Positions 8,323-13,303 of a stretch of 13,303 bases of DNA are shown piece by piece. A program made the translations under genes and the position numbers. The stretch is from the NCBI GenBank assembly GCA_035288405.1, contig DATEAK010000298.1, positions 1 to 13,303 on the forward strand, written 5' to 3'. Below the pieces are notes generated by a model. The model was not told the DNA's origin and ran no database searches. It saw nothing but the letters and a program-made list of their open reading frames with translations. This DNA comes from JACPSX01 sp035288405 [NCBI: bacterium] (GTDB lineage: Bacteria; JACPSX01). Each line of letters opens with the position of its first letter. Position 1 is the stretch's first letter.

Positions 8323-8416
8323 AGGACGCCTATAGTTAACGAAGCACCGGACCCCCTTTTGGCAACGCCGTTTTGGGTTCTGCCGGATGAAAGAAGGATC
8401 CGGTTCAAGAAGGTGG

Positions 8417-8451
8417 CGCTGGCCGCCAGCAATATGGTATATTGGCCAGCG
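8417..8451 (+). promoter_or_regulatory. Extended -10 promoter inside a nested inverted repeat, upstream of panD
   Basis: CGCTGGCC (8417-8424) and GGCCAGCG (8444-8451) are perfect 8-bp inverted arms. Between them, AATAT (8431-8435) and ATATT (8439-8443) form a second inverted pair adjoining the right arm. The inner pair contains TATGG followed by TATATT (-10 at 8438-8443), an extended -10 match with no good -35. The left arm can also pair with the nearby CCAGC at 8426-8430, so alternative hairpins are possible. The layout suits an operator covering a promoter, with transcription starting near 8450, just before panD. No T-run follows, so it is not an intrinsic terminator. Confidence 0.45.
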
Positions 8452-8494
8452 GGGGGGAGAAGGCTGAGACCTGCAGGAGGAGTGGAGAGGGATC

Positions 8495-8848
8495 ATGTTG
8501 CGCCATATGTTGCGGGCCAAGATCCACCGTGCCCGCGTCACCGATGCGAATCTGGACTACATGGGGAGTATAACGATCGATCAAAGCCTCTTGGAGGCTG
8601 CAGAGCTTTTCCCCAACGAACGGGTGGAAATTTACAACATCACGAACGGGGAGCGGCTCTCCACCTATGTGGTACCGGGAGAACCCAATTCGGGAGTTAT
8701 TTGCGTAAACGGGGCTGCGGCACATAAGGTCTCCAAGGGTCATCTGATTATCATTGCCAATTATGCTTTCATGGATCCCAGTGAGGCCCGCCAGCACAAA
8801 CCAAAGCTCGTCTTCGTGGATGACAACAACCGCCAGATTTCCCGCTGA
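8495..8848 (+). CDS. panD: Aspartate 1-decarboxylase (pyruvoyl-dependent)
   Basis: PanD converts L-aspartate to beta-alanine, a precursor of pantothenate and coenzyme A. The enzyme is made as a proenzyme that cleaves itself before a serine, which becomes the pyruvoyl cofactor. In this 117-aa sequence the cleavage site is G24-S25 in YMGSI, the canonical position. K9, Y22, R54, T57, Y58 and the NGAAAHKV motif match the family. The ATG is followed by [13 protein letters not shown], close to the E. coli start, and AGAGGG lies just upstream after a further GGAGG. No panB or panC is in the window. The gene is 172 nt from rpe and has its own candidate promoter, so it may be a separate transcription unit. 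Confidence 0.97.
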   Translation: MLRHMLRAKIHRARVTDANLDYMGSITIDQSLLEAAELFPNERVEIYNITNGERLSTYVVPGEPNSGVICVNGAAAHKVSKGHLIIIANYAFMDPSEARQHKPKLVFVDDNNRQISR

Positions 8849-8911
8849 GAAATTCCCGCTTTTTCTTGTCGGTTCAGATCGAGATGGGCATCTGACTTGA
8901 AAGGGGGAAGT

Positions 8912-9334
8912 TTGTTTTCTGATCATGGCGGTCCGCCACCCATTGAGGTGGCCGCAGCCATCATTCGGCGGGACGGACGACTGCTGATCACCCAGCGCCC
9001 TCCGGGGACTCCTCTGGAAGGACTTTGGGAGTTTCCCGGTGGCAAACGAGAGACTGGAGAGAGCCTGGAAGAGTGTCTTCAGCGGGAACTAAGAGAAGAG
9101 CTGGAGATTGAAGTGGATGTCGGAGGGTTGATCGATACCATTTCCCACGACTACGGGACCTACCGGGTCTGTCTTTACTTTTTCGAATGTACGCTCAAAG
9201 TGGGCACTCCCCGACCTCTTGCATGCCAGGACCTGCGTTGGGTGACCCCTGCAGATCTAAACTCTTACAATTTTCCGCCGGCCGATGCCCGGCTCCTCGC
9301 CCGTCTCAGTCAGGGCCCAGCCTCCGCACACTGA
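8912..9334 (+). CDS. MutT-like Nudix hydrolase
   Basis: Nudix enzymes hydrolyse nucleoside diphosphates linked to another group. MutT members remove oxidised nucleotides such as 8-oxo-dGTP. From TTG 8912 the protein is 140 aa. It has the MutT-type LWEFPGGK stretch (38-45) and a Nudix box at 44-66: G44, E50, and REL-REE at 58-63 with the metal-binding glutamates. The usual glycine in the final EExGU is a glutamate (E65). The start is uncertain because there is no in-frame ATG. TTG 8912 lies just after AAGGGGG, TTG 8897 would place that run inside the gene, and GTG 8948 would cut into the first strand. The gene follows panD after 63 nt and converges with the next gene, 21 bp between stops. The family is clear, the exact substrate is not. 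Confidence 0.88.
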   Translation: MFSDHGGPPPIEVAAAIIRRDGRLLITQRPPGTPLEGLWEFPGGKRETGESLEECLQRELREELEIEVDVGGLIDTISHDYGTYRVCLYFFECTLKVGTPRPLACQDLRWVTPADLNSYNFPPADARLLARLSQGPASAH

Positions 9335-9355
9335 GCAACCGCGCGGATCGCTTTG

Positions 9356-10006
9356 TTAAGAGAGTTTGTCCAGCGCTCCCTCGTCCACAACAGCGTCGGT
9401 TGTGATCGTGCGTATCCCCCGTCGTCTCCAATCCTGCAGAAGTTCCTGGCCCCGTTCCTTGCGGATGGGCCTGGTGGCGTCCTGCACAAGGGCAATCTTG
9501 AATTTTCCCAGCTTGAGAAAGCCTTCAATAGCGAAACAGACGCAAACGTCCAGGGCGACTCCGTAAATCAGCAAGTTTTCCGGTGCGGCAATCTCCAGAG
9601 CCGGCTCCACGTTGGGGTTGGAAAATACGTCAAACTTCTGCTTCCGGAAAAAGATTTCTCCCTGCTGGCTGTGGATGAGTTGTTCGAGCTGGCTGTTTGG
9701 ATAAGGCCGGCTGTCGATCCAGAGAGGGTGCCGGGGCCGGGTGACCGGAATCTTTTCCTGGCCGGGAGTTCCCTGCAGGCAATGGGGCGGATACGTGTCC
9801 CGGAAATCCGGAGTCCCGGAGAGCTCCGAGTCCGTTTCACTGTGATAGTCCACGGAACCCCAGATGGGGATTTCCGTTTCGCGGGCATAGTTGGTGAGTT
9901 TTTGCAGTTGAGAGACGAGCCCCATCGCCTCAGGTACATAAAGATTGCCGTCTCCCATCATGAAATCATGCTGGGTATCGACGTCCCAAAACATCCATCG
10001 GCTCAT
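9356..10006 (-). CDS. Nicotinamidase-type cysteine hydrolase (isochorismatase fold)
   Basis: The 216-aa protein carries the full nicotinamidase pattern. D10 lies in WDVDTQHDF, metal ligands D53 and H55 in VDYH, and a third ligand H75 in YPPHCLQGTPG (72-82). The catalytic Lys is probably K122 in FFRKQKF, and the nucleophile is probably C155 in GVALDVCVCF, following the usual cis-peptide site (V150-A151). Nicotinamidases (PncA) convert nicotinamide to nicotinate for NAD salvage. Sequence identity to any one PncA cannot be judged here, and a related amidase remains possible, so I give no symbol. The ATG has GGAGG nine nt upstream (complement of 10016-10020). A strong promoter overlaps the end of the upstream thiO, so the gene can be transcribed apart from the thiamine genes. 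Confidence 0.82.
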   Translation of the reverse strand: MSRWMFWDVDTQHDFMMGDGNLYVPEAMGLVSQLQKLTNYARETEIPIWGSVDYHSETDSELSGTPDFRDTYPPHCLQGTPGQEKIPVTRPRHPLWIDSRPYPNSQLEQLIHSQQGEIFFRKQKFDVFSNPNVEPALEIAAPENLLIYGVALDVCVCFAIEGFLKLGKFKIALVQDATRPIRKERGQELLQDWRRRGIRTITTDAVVDEGALDKLS

Positions 10007-10028
10007 AAGCTCCGACCTCCTCTTCGGT

Positions 10029-10070
10029 TTGCTTTCTCATGGATGATCTCTGCGCCTGTCTTGAAAGCAA
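10029..10070. repeat. Inverted repeat in the nicotinamidase-gene leader
   Basis: TTGCTTTC (10029-10036) and GAAAGCAA (10063-10070) are perfect 8-bp inverted arms with a 26-nt spacer. They lie in the predicted 5' leader, between the promoter and the ribosome-binding site. The stem would not cover the GGAGG site directly. It could be an RNA hairpin or an operator; I recognise no known riboswitch. Confidence 0.4.
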
Positions 10071-10089
10071 TCCGCGCTCTTGTCTAAAA

Positions 10090-10118
10090 ACTATAGTGAG
10101 AGCTGCAAGTTTTGTCAA
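10090..10118 (-). promoter_or_regulatory. Strong sigma70-type promoter for the nicotinamidase-type gene
   Basis: Reading the minus strand, TTGACA (10118-10113) and TATAGT (10095-10090) are separated by exactly 17 bp, matching the -35 perfectly and the -10 at 5/6. This is the best promoter match in the window. The -35 contains the thiO stop codon (10117-10115). Transcription would start near 10083 and leave a leader of about 77 nt. Confidence 0.75.
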
Positions 10119-11266
10119 AGATCCGGTTTCTCGCCTGGAATCTGTGAGGAGGGATCGACAAAGCGATCGGGACGGAAAGGTTTCAGAGGAAACGTCGGGT
10201 TTTCACCCAGGATGAGTTGGGCCATCACTCGTCCGGTAATCAAGGAGAGAAGGATGCCGTTGCGGAAATGTCCCGTCGCCAAGAAGGCTCCTCGGGTCCC
10301 AGGGATTGCTCCCAGGATAGGAAGCCCGTCCTGGCAGTGCGGTCGCAGCCCTGCCCAGGTAGCCAGAAGGGATTCCTGAGCCAGGGTAGGCACCGCAGCG
10401 AAGGCCCGAGTGAGGATGTCGTGAACTCCGGAGGCCGTAACTCTCTTATCGTACCCGACGAACTCCACATTGCTGCCGACGAGAATCTCGCCGTTTACCC
10501 GGGGAACCAAGTAGCAGCTCCCATGGGCTACGACCTTCCGCAGAGGTGTCACGGTACTTGAGGTCAGGAGCATTTGACCCCGGGCCGGCGTCAAAGGAAT
10601 CGGGAAGCCGCAAAGCCGGCTGAGCTGTGCGGACCAGGACCCGGCACAGATCACAACGGCGTCCGCTTCCCATTCCTCGCAGGGGCTGGAAGCACCCCGA
10701 ACCTGAGACCCCTCCCTGAGAATCGCGGTAGCAGGATTGCCCAGTGAAAATTTCGCACCGTGCATCCGCGCATCCTGGTACAGGGCCTTCACGAGATTTG
10801 CGTTGTTGATCTGGTGATCATCCGGGTAATGAAGAGCCCCTCGCACGTTGGGAGTCGTGCAGGGTTCTGCTCCCTGAACTTCCTGCGCGCTCAAGAAACT
10901 GACCTTTAATCCGAGACGCTGTTGCCAGCCCATCCGCTGCTGCGCTTCTGCTTCTTCCGATTCCGAGAGAATTAGATGTAGGACACCGATCGGACGATAC
11001 TCCACATCGATCCCGGTCTCCCGGTGCAGAAGATCTGCCGTTTCAGCAAACAGAGCCTTTCCGGCCAGCTTCAACTTCAGAAGAGGACCGGGGCCCGAGG
11101 CTTCAATTTGAGGGCCTAGAATGCCTGCCGCTGCGTTGGAGGACTCGCAACCCGGCGAGTTGCGTTCGATCACAGTGACCTTGCGGCCCTTGCGGGCCAG
11201 TTCGAAGGCAATGGCGCAGCCGATGACGCCTCCGCCAAGGATGAGGATCTCCGTACGGTGCTTCAT
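10115..11266 (-). CDS. thiO: Glycine oxidase ThiO (thiamine thiazole synthesis)
   Basis: ThiO is an FAD enzyme that uses O2 to oxidise glycine to dehydroglycine (iminoacetate), the C2-N unit used by ThiG for the thiazole ring. The 383-aa protein has the N-terminal dinucleotide-binding motif GGGVIG (11-16) ending in E35, AAAGILGPQ (45-53), PARGQM (227-232), YLVPR (252-256), AGLRPHCQDGLPILG (305-319) and GHFRNGILL (332-340). R335 aligns with the arginine that holds the substrate carboxylate in family members. It replaces the oxygen-sensitive ThiH and so points to aerobic growth. The gene follows thiE/tenI after 12 nt, with GAGGGGGAAG as ribosome-binding site, and is the last gene of the thiamine cluster. 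A related D-amino-acid oxidase is the alternative, made unlikely by context. Confidence 0.93.
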   Translation of the reverse strand: MKHRTEILILGGGVIGCAIAFELARKGRKVTVIERNSPGCESSNAAAGILGPQIEASGPGPLLKLKLAGKALFAETADLLHRETGIDVEYRPIGVLHLILSESEEAEAQQRMGWQQRLGLKVSFLSAQEVQGAEPCTTPNVRGALHYPDDHQINNANLVKALYQDARMHGAKFSLGNPATAILREGSQVRGASSPCEEWEADAVVICAGSWSAQLSRLCGFPIPLTPARGQMLLTSSTVTPLRKVVAHGSCYLVPRVNGEILVGSNVEFVGYDKRVTASGVHDILTRAFAAVPTLAQESLLATWAGLRPHCQDGLPILGAIPGTRGAFLATGHFRNGILLSLITGRVMAQLILGENPTFPLKPFRPDRFVDPSSQIPGEKPDL

Positions 11267-11278
11267 GGAACTTCCCCC

Positions 11279-11920
11279 TCAAATGCTGATCCTGCGAGCG
11301 ATGGCCGCCAGCTCACGGGCGGCTTCACAGGGGTCGTGTGCCCCCTGAATTGCGGAGATCACCGCGATTCCAGCTAGACCGCTGCCGGACAGGAGACTCG
11401 CAGTATCCCGATTTATCCCTCCGATCGCCAGCACCGGGATGCGCAAAGCGCCGCTCACCTCTTGCAGACGCTTCACTCCTTGCGGGGGTCCGTACTTGAC
11501 TTTGGCAGGGGTGGAGAAGATTGGACCGAAGAGCACATAGTCGGCTCCCTCTGTTTGAGCCTGCAGAGCCTCCTCCAAACTGTGGACGGATCGCCCCACG
11601 AGCAGGTCGCTACCCACCAAGGAGCGGGCCTCCCGTATCGGTAGAGAGTGAGTGGCTAGATGGACGCCTTGAGCTCTCGCAGCCAGGACCACATCGATCC
11701 GGTCGTTTATGAGTAGGGGAACACGCTGGGAGCCCGTGACTTCGAGGATTTCCCCGGCGAGATTGAAGAGTTCGCTTGCCGTGAGGTCTTTTTCCCGGAG
11801 CTGAACTCCATCGACGCCTCCAGCGATGGCTTCTCTGACCACGGCAGAAAGTGTTCGATCCTTGCAGAGCTGGCGATCGGTTACCAGAAGAAGGCGAAAG
11901 GGGACTCGCCGGGAGTCCAT
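11279..11920 (-). CDS. thiE: ThiE/TenI family protein (thiamine phosphate synthase or thiazole tautomerase)
   Basis: The 213-aa TIM-barrel protein shows LLVTDRQLC (11-19), GVQLREKDL (38-46), INDRIDVVLAA (71-81), GVHL (85-88), VGRSVHSLEEA (108-118), GADYVLFGPIFSTPAK (125-140) and VLAIGGI (163-169). ThiE joins HMP diphosphate to thiazole phosphate; TenI isomerises the ThiG product. The ND pair (72-73) and FGPIF favour ThiE. GRSVHSLEEA and ADYVLFG, the lack of the GQ-x-D metal motif after GVHL (ATHS here), and the degenerate TxTK (TPAK) resemble B. subtilis TenI. I keep thiE as the conventional label and rate the exact reaction as open. The start ATG overlaps the thiG stop (TGATG), suggesting coupled translation. 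The frame stays open far upstream, antisense to nothing and within thiG, but only from this Met does it look like the family. Confidence 0.85.
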   Translation of the reverse strand: MDSRRVPFRLLLVTDRQLCKDRTLSAVVREAIAGGVDGVQLREKDLTASELFNLAGEILEVTGSQRVPLLINDRIDVVLAARAQGVHLATHSLPIREARSLVGSDLLVGRSVHSLEEALQAQTEGADYVLFGPIFSTPAKVKYGPPQGVKRLQEVSGALRIPVLAIGGINRDTASLLSGSGLAGIAVISAIQGAHDPCEAARELAAIARRISI

Positions 11921-12699
11921 CAGGTTCCGATGACTCCCTCCAGGGGACTGCTGGCCGTGGCATAGAGTTTCTTCGGGATCCTCCCGGCCTTGTAAGCGAG
12001 CCGGCCGGCTTGCACGGCCAGGCGCATGGCCTCGGCCATGGCCAGCGGGTCTTTGGCTCCGGCGATTCCGGTGTTCATGAGGACGGCGTCGGCCCCCAGT
12101 TCCATGGCGATTGCGGCATCGGAGGCGGTGCCGACTCCCGCGTCTACGATCACGGGGACCGATACGGTTTCCATAATGATGCGCAGAGTGTAGGGGTTGC
12201 AAATTCCCAAGCCGGAGCCAATTGGTGCACCCAGGGGCATGACCGCGGTGGCTCCCAGGTCCTCGAGTTTCTTGGCTGTGATGGGATCATCGTTCGTGTA
12301 AGGGAGTACTGAGAAACCTTCTTTGACCAGTTCACGGGTTGCCTTGAGGAGCCCTTCTACATCGGGGAAGAGTGTCTTTGTGTCACCGAGGACTTCCAGC
12401 TTGATCAGATCTGAAAACCCCGCCTCCCGGGCCAGACGGGCCGTCAGAATTGCCGATTCCGCATCGAAGCAGCCTGCCGTGTTTGGAAGAATCGTGTACT
12501 TTTTGGGATCAATGTAATCCAGCAGAGAGTCACCCCCGTTGCGGTTGAGGTTCACTCTTCGCACGGCTACAGTGACGATCTCCGCTCCTGATTTTTCAAT
12601 TGCTGTCCGGGTTTCCTCGAAGGACGCATACTTCCCGGTACCGACGATCAGGCGGGATGTGTACTTCCGCCCGGCAAGGATCAGGGGTTCATCCATCAT
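11920..12699 (-). CDS. thiG: Thiazole synthase ThiG
   Basis: ThiG builds the thiamine thiazole phosphate from deoxyxylulose 5-phosphate, dehydroglycine and sulfur carried as a thiocarboxylate on ThiS. The 259-aa sequence is highly typical: [12 protein letters not shown] (72-83), LIKLEVLGD (98-106) with the Schiff-base K100, VLPYTNDDP (131-139), [14 protein letters not shown] (152-165), [14 protein letters not shown] (183-196) and [10 protein letters not shown] at the C-terminus. The chosen ATG overlaps the thiS stop as ATGA and has GGAG 7 nt upstream; a second ATG follows directly. The gene is flanked by thiS and thiE/tenI with overlaps on both sides, so the three are translated as a coupled set. 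Confidence 0.97.
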   Translation of the reverse strand: MMDEPLILAGRKYTSRLIVGTGKYASFEETRTAIEKSGAEIVTVAVRRVNLNRNGGDSLLDYIDPKKYTILPNTAGCFDAESAILTARLAREAGFSDLIKLEVLGDTKTLFPDVEGLLKATRELVKEGFSVLPYTNDDPITAKKLEDLGATAVMPLGAPIGSGLGICNPYTLRIIMETVSVPVIVDAGVGTASDAAIAMELGADAVLMNTGIAGAKDPLAMAEAMRLAVQAGRLAYKAGRIPKKLYATASSPLEGVIGT

Positions 12700-12911
12700 G
12701 GGTCTTCTCCTGTTCCGCCTCCAACGGCTTGGATAATTTCGACCCGATCCCCCTCTTTGAGGACCGTAATCGAATAATTTTTGCGGGGGACCACCTGTGC
12801 GTTGACAGCTACAGCCCGGTAGGTAGGGTCAATTTCCAGACTCGTGAAAAGCAGAGCCACCGTGACCCCCTCTTCCATTTCTTTTGGTTCTCCGTTAACC
12901 ATCAGTCGCAT
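12696..12911 (-). CDS. thiS: Sulfur carrier protein ThiS
   Basis: ThiS is the small ubiquitin-like carrier whose C-terminal Gly-Gly is adenylated by ThiF and converted to a thiocarboxylate for ThiG. The 71-aa sequence begins [12 protein letters not shown] and shows [10 protein letters not shown] (34-43), [14 protein letters not shown] (53-66) and the overall beta-grasp pattern. The reading frame continues past the glycines with TGEDP, although the functional form normally ends in Gly-Gly. The codons of this tail also form the ribosome-binding site for thiG. The putative ribosome-binding site GAGGGG lies about 13 nt before the ATG, longer than usual. It is the first gene of the minus-strand thiamine cluster. 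Confidence 0.92.
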   Translation of the reverse strand: MRLMVNGEPKEMEEGVTVALLFTSLEIDPTYRAVAVNAQVVPRKNYSITVLKEGDRVEIIQAVGGGTGEDP

Positions 12912-12980
12912 GGCGCTCGGGGTTCCCCTCTTTAGTAGAGTTCACGCTTGAATAGCCGGAGATGCGTGATTTCTCAAGTT

Positions 12981-13010
12981 ATTTTAGCATATGACAAGAA
13001 AGGCCAGCAA
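12981..13010 (-). promoter_or_regulatory. Candidate promoter of the thiSG-thiE/tenI-thiO operon
   Basis: Reading the minus strand, TTGCTG (13010-13005) and TAAAAT (12986-12981) are separated by 18 bp. The -10 is extended, with TATGC directly before it, and matches 5/6; the -35 matches only 3/6. Transcription would start near 12974 and give a leader of about 62 nt before thiS. No CUGAGA or other conserved TPP-aptamer segment is present, and the leader seems too short for a full aptamer plus expression platform. Confidence 0.5.
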
Positions 13011-13031
13011 GGCCATAGTTAGGGAAACCCC

Positions 13032-13060
13032 TTGCTTCTATTGGGAGTTTTGTGTATATG
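13032..13060 (+). promoter_or_regulatory. Weak candidate promoter for the chlorite-dismutase-like gene
   Basis: TTGCTT (13032-13037) and TATATG (13055-13060) are separated by 17 bp, matching at 3/6 and 4/6. A start near 13067 would fall inside the perfect palindrome that follows, which is the usual position of a repressor operator. Position and spacing support it more than the hexamers do. Confidence 0.35.
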
Positions 13061-13062
13061 GG

Positions 13063-13076
13063 TGTCACATGTGACA
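13063..13076. promoter_or_regulatory. Perfect 14-bp palindrome, probable operator
   Basis: TGTCACATGTGACA reads the same on both strands. It lies about 60 bp upstream of the chlorite-dismutase-like start, just after a candidate -10 element and within the divergent promoter region shared with the thiamine operon. Its symmetry suits a dimeric regulator. It is not a standard CRP, FNR, Fur or CcpA site, so the regulator is not identified. Confidence 0.5.
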
Positions 13077-13136
13077 GCGGAAGCGATTCTCAGGCAAGAT
13101 CTGAGCGATGGAGGATTTCGGAAGGGGGCTGGTCCT

Positions 13137-13303
13137 ATGGCCGGAGATCAAAGGCAATTTGTCAATTTTCTCTTCTGTAAGGTTGATCCCCAGTGGCTTT
13201 TTCTCCCGGATGAGGAGCGCCGCCAGGGAAAGGAAAAGTTCCTGGAGGTGGTAGAGGCTTTCTCTCCCCGGGTGCTTGTGGTCTCTTATACGACCCTGGG
13301 GAT
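13137..13303 (+). CDS. Chlorite dismutase/HemQ-like heme-binding protein (5' end only)
   Basis: Only the first 55 codons are in the window; the gene continues beyond the right edge. The visible part includes QFVNFLFCKVDPQWLFLPDE (7-26), the ERRQGKEKF stretch, and the VVSYTTLG strand near the end. This N-terminal pattern (FVNF-x2-YKVDP-x-W followed by ERxxGKxEF) is typical of the chlorite dismutase-like family. The family includes chlorite dismutases, coproheme decarboxylases (HemQ) and dye-decolourising-peroxidase relatives. The heme-ligand region lies further on, so the activity cannot be told. ATG 13137 has AAGGGGG 8 nt upstream (13122-13128). The gene is transcribed divergently from the thiamine operon. 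Confidence 0.75.
   Translation, partial: MAGDQRQFVNFLFCKVDPQWLFLPDEERRQGKEKFLEVVEAFSPRVLVVSYTTLG

Noticed and set aside
8340-8400. Possible terminator after rpe (CCGGACCC and GGGTTC-TG-CCGG)
   Set aside because: The arms are imperfect with a bulge and are not followed by a T-run.
8456-8485. CTGAGA upstream of panD as part of a TPP riboswitch
   Set aside because: Only this hexamer matches; the other conserved aptamer segments are missing and panD is not a usual TPP target.
9335-9355. CCGCGCGG between the convergent mutT-like and nicotinamidase-type genes as a terminator
   Set aside because: It is self-complementary but leaves no loop, and no T-run follows it on either strand.
9353-10087. 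Plus-strand open frame of 244 codons opposite the nicotinamidase-type gene
   Set aside because: The minus-strand frame has a complete set of catalytic residues and a good ribosome-binding site; the plus-strand translation resembles no family and is an antisense shadow.
11921-12202. N-terminal extension of the ThiE/TenI frame into thiG
   Set aside because: The extra residues are rich in Arg and His, lie out of frame over thiG, and no family member has such a domain; the TGATG overlap gives a natural start at 11920.

Overview
This is an ordinary-looking bacterial chromosomal window with moderately high G+C (mid-to-high fifties by eye). It holds fourteen complete protein-coding genes and the start of a fifteenth, closely packed. 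I see no rRNA or tRNA genes, mobile elements, CRISPR arrays or phage genes. The lineage cannot be fixed from sequence alone. An oxygen-dependent ThiO, a chlorite-dismutase-like heme protein gene and a free-standing membrane PASTA protein between rsmB and rpe would suit a Gram-negative-type lineage of the Methylomirabilota/Nitrospirota/Desulfobacterota kind, but that is a low-confidence inference.

Region 1 (about 1-8322, plus strand) is a nucleotide-sugar aminotransferase of the DegT family, an FmdB zinc-ribbon protein, then a housekeeping run: priA (replication restart), def and fmt (removal and addition of the N-formyl group of initiator Met), rsmB (16S rRNA m5C967 methylation), a membrane-anchored three-PASTA protein, and rpe (pentose phosphate/Calvin cycle epimerase). 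def to the PASTA gene are packed at -8 to +3 nt, which suggests one transcript. A good sigma70-type promoter precedes def. The only stretch of about 300 bp without a gene, 1599-1900, holds at most a weak promoter for priA.

Region 2 (8323-9334, plus strand) holds panD (beta-alanine for pantothenate/CoA), whose candidate extended -10 promoter lies inside a nested inverted repeat, and a MutT-type Nudix hydrolase gene.

Region 3 (9356-12911, minus strand) is a cofactor block. The transcript order thiS-thiG-thiE/tenI-thiO makes and uses the thiazole half of thiamine, with 4-nt and 3-nt overlaps at the first two junctions. A nicotinamidase-type hydrolase gene follows from its own strong promoter, which overlaps the thiO stop codon. 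ThiF, ThiC and ThiD are not in the window, and no TPP riboswitch is visible before thiS.

Region 4 (12912-13303) is a divergent intergenic region with promoter candidates in both directions and a perfect 14-bp palindrome. It is followed by the first 55 codons of a chlorite-dismutase/HemQ-like gene that runs off the window.

No clearly new multi-gene system is visible. The points most worth a second look are a ThiE/TenI protein with mixed active-site features, a ThiS with residues after its Gly-Gly, a PriA lacking room for the winged-helix domain, and the two operator-like palindromes.
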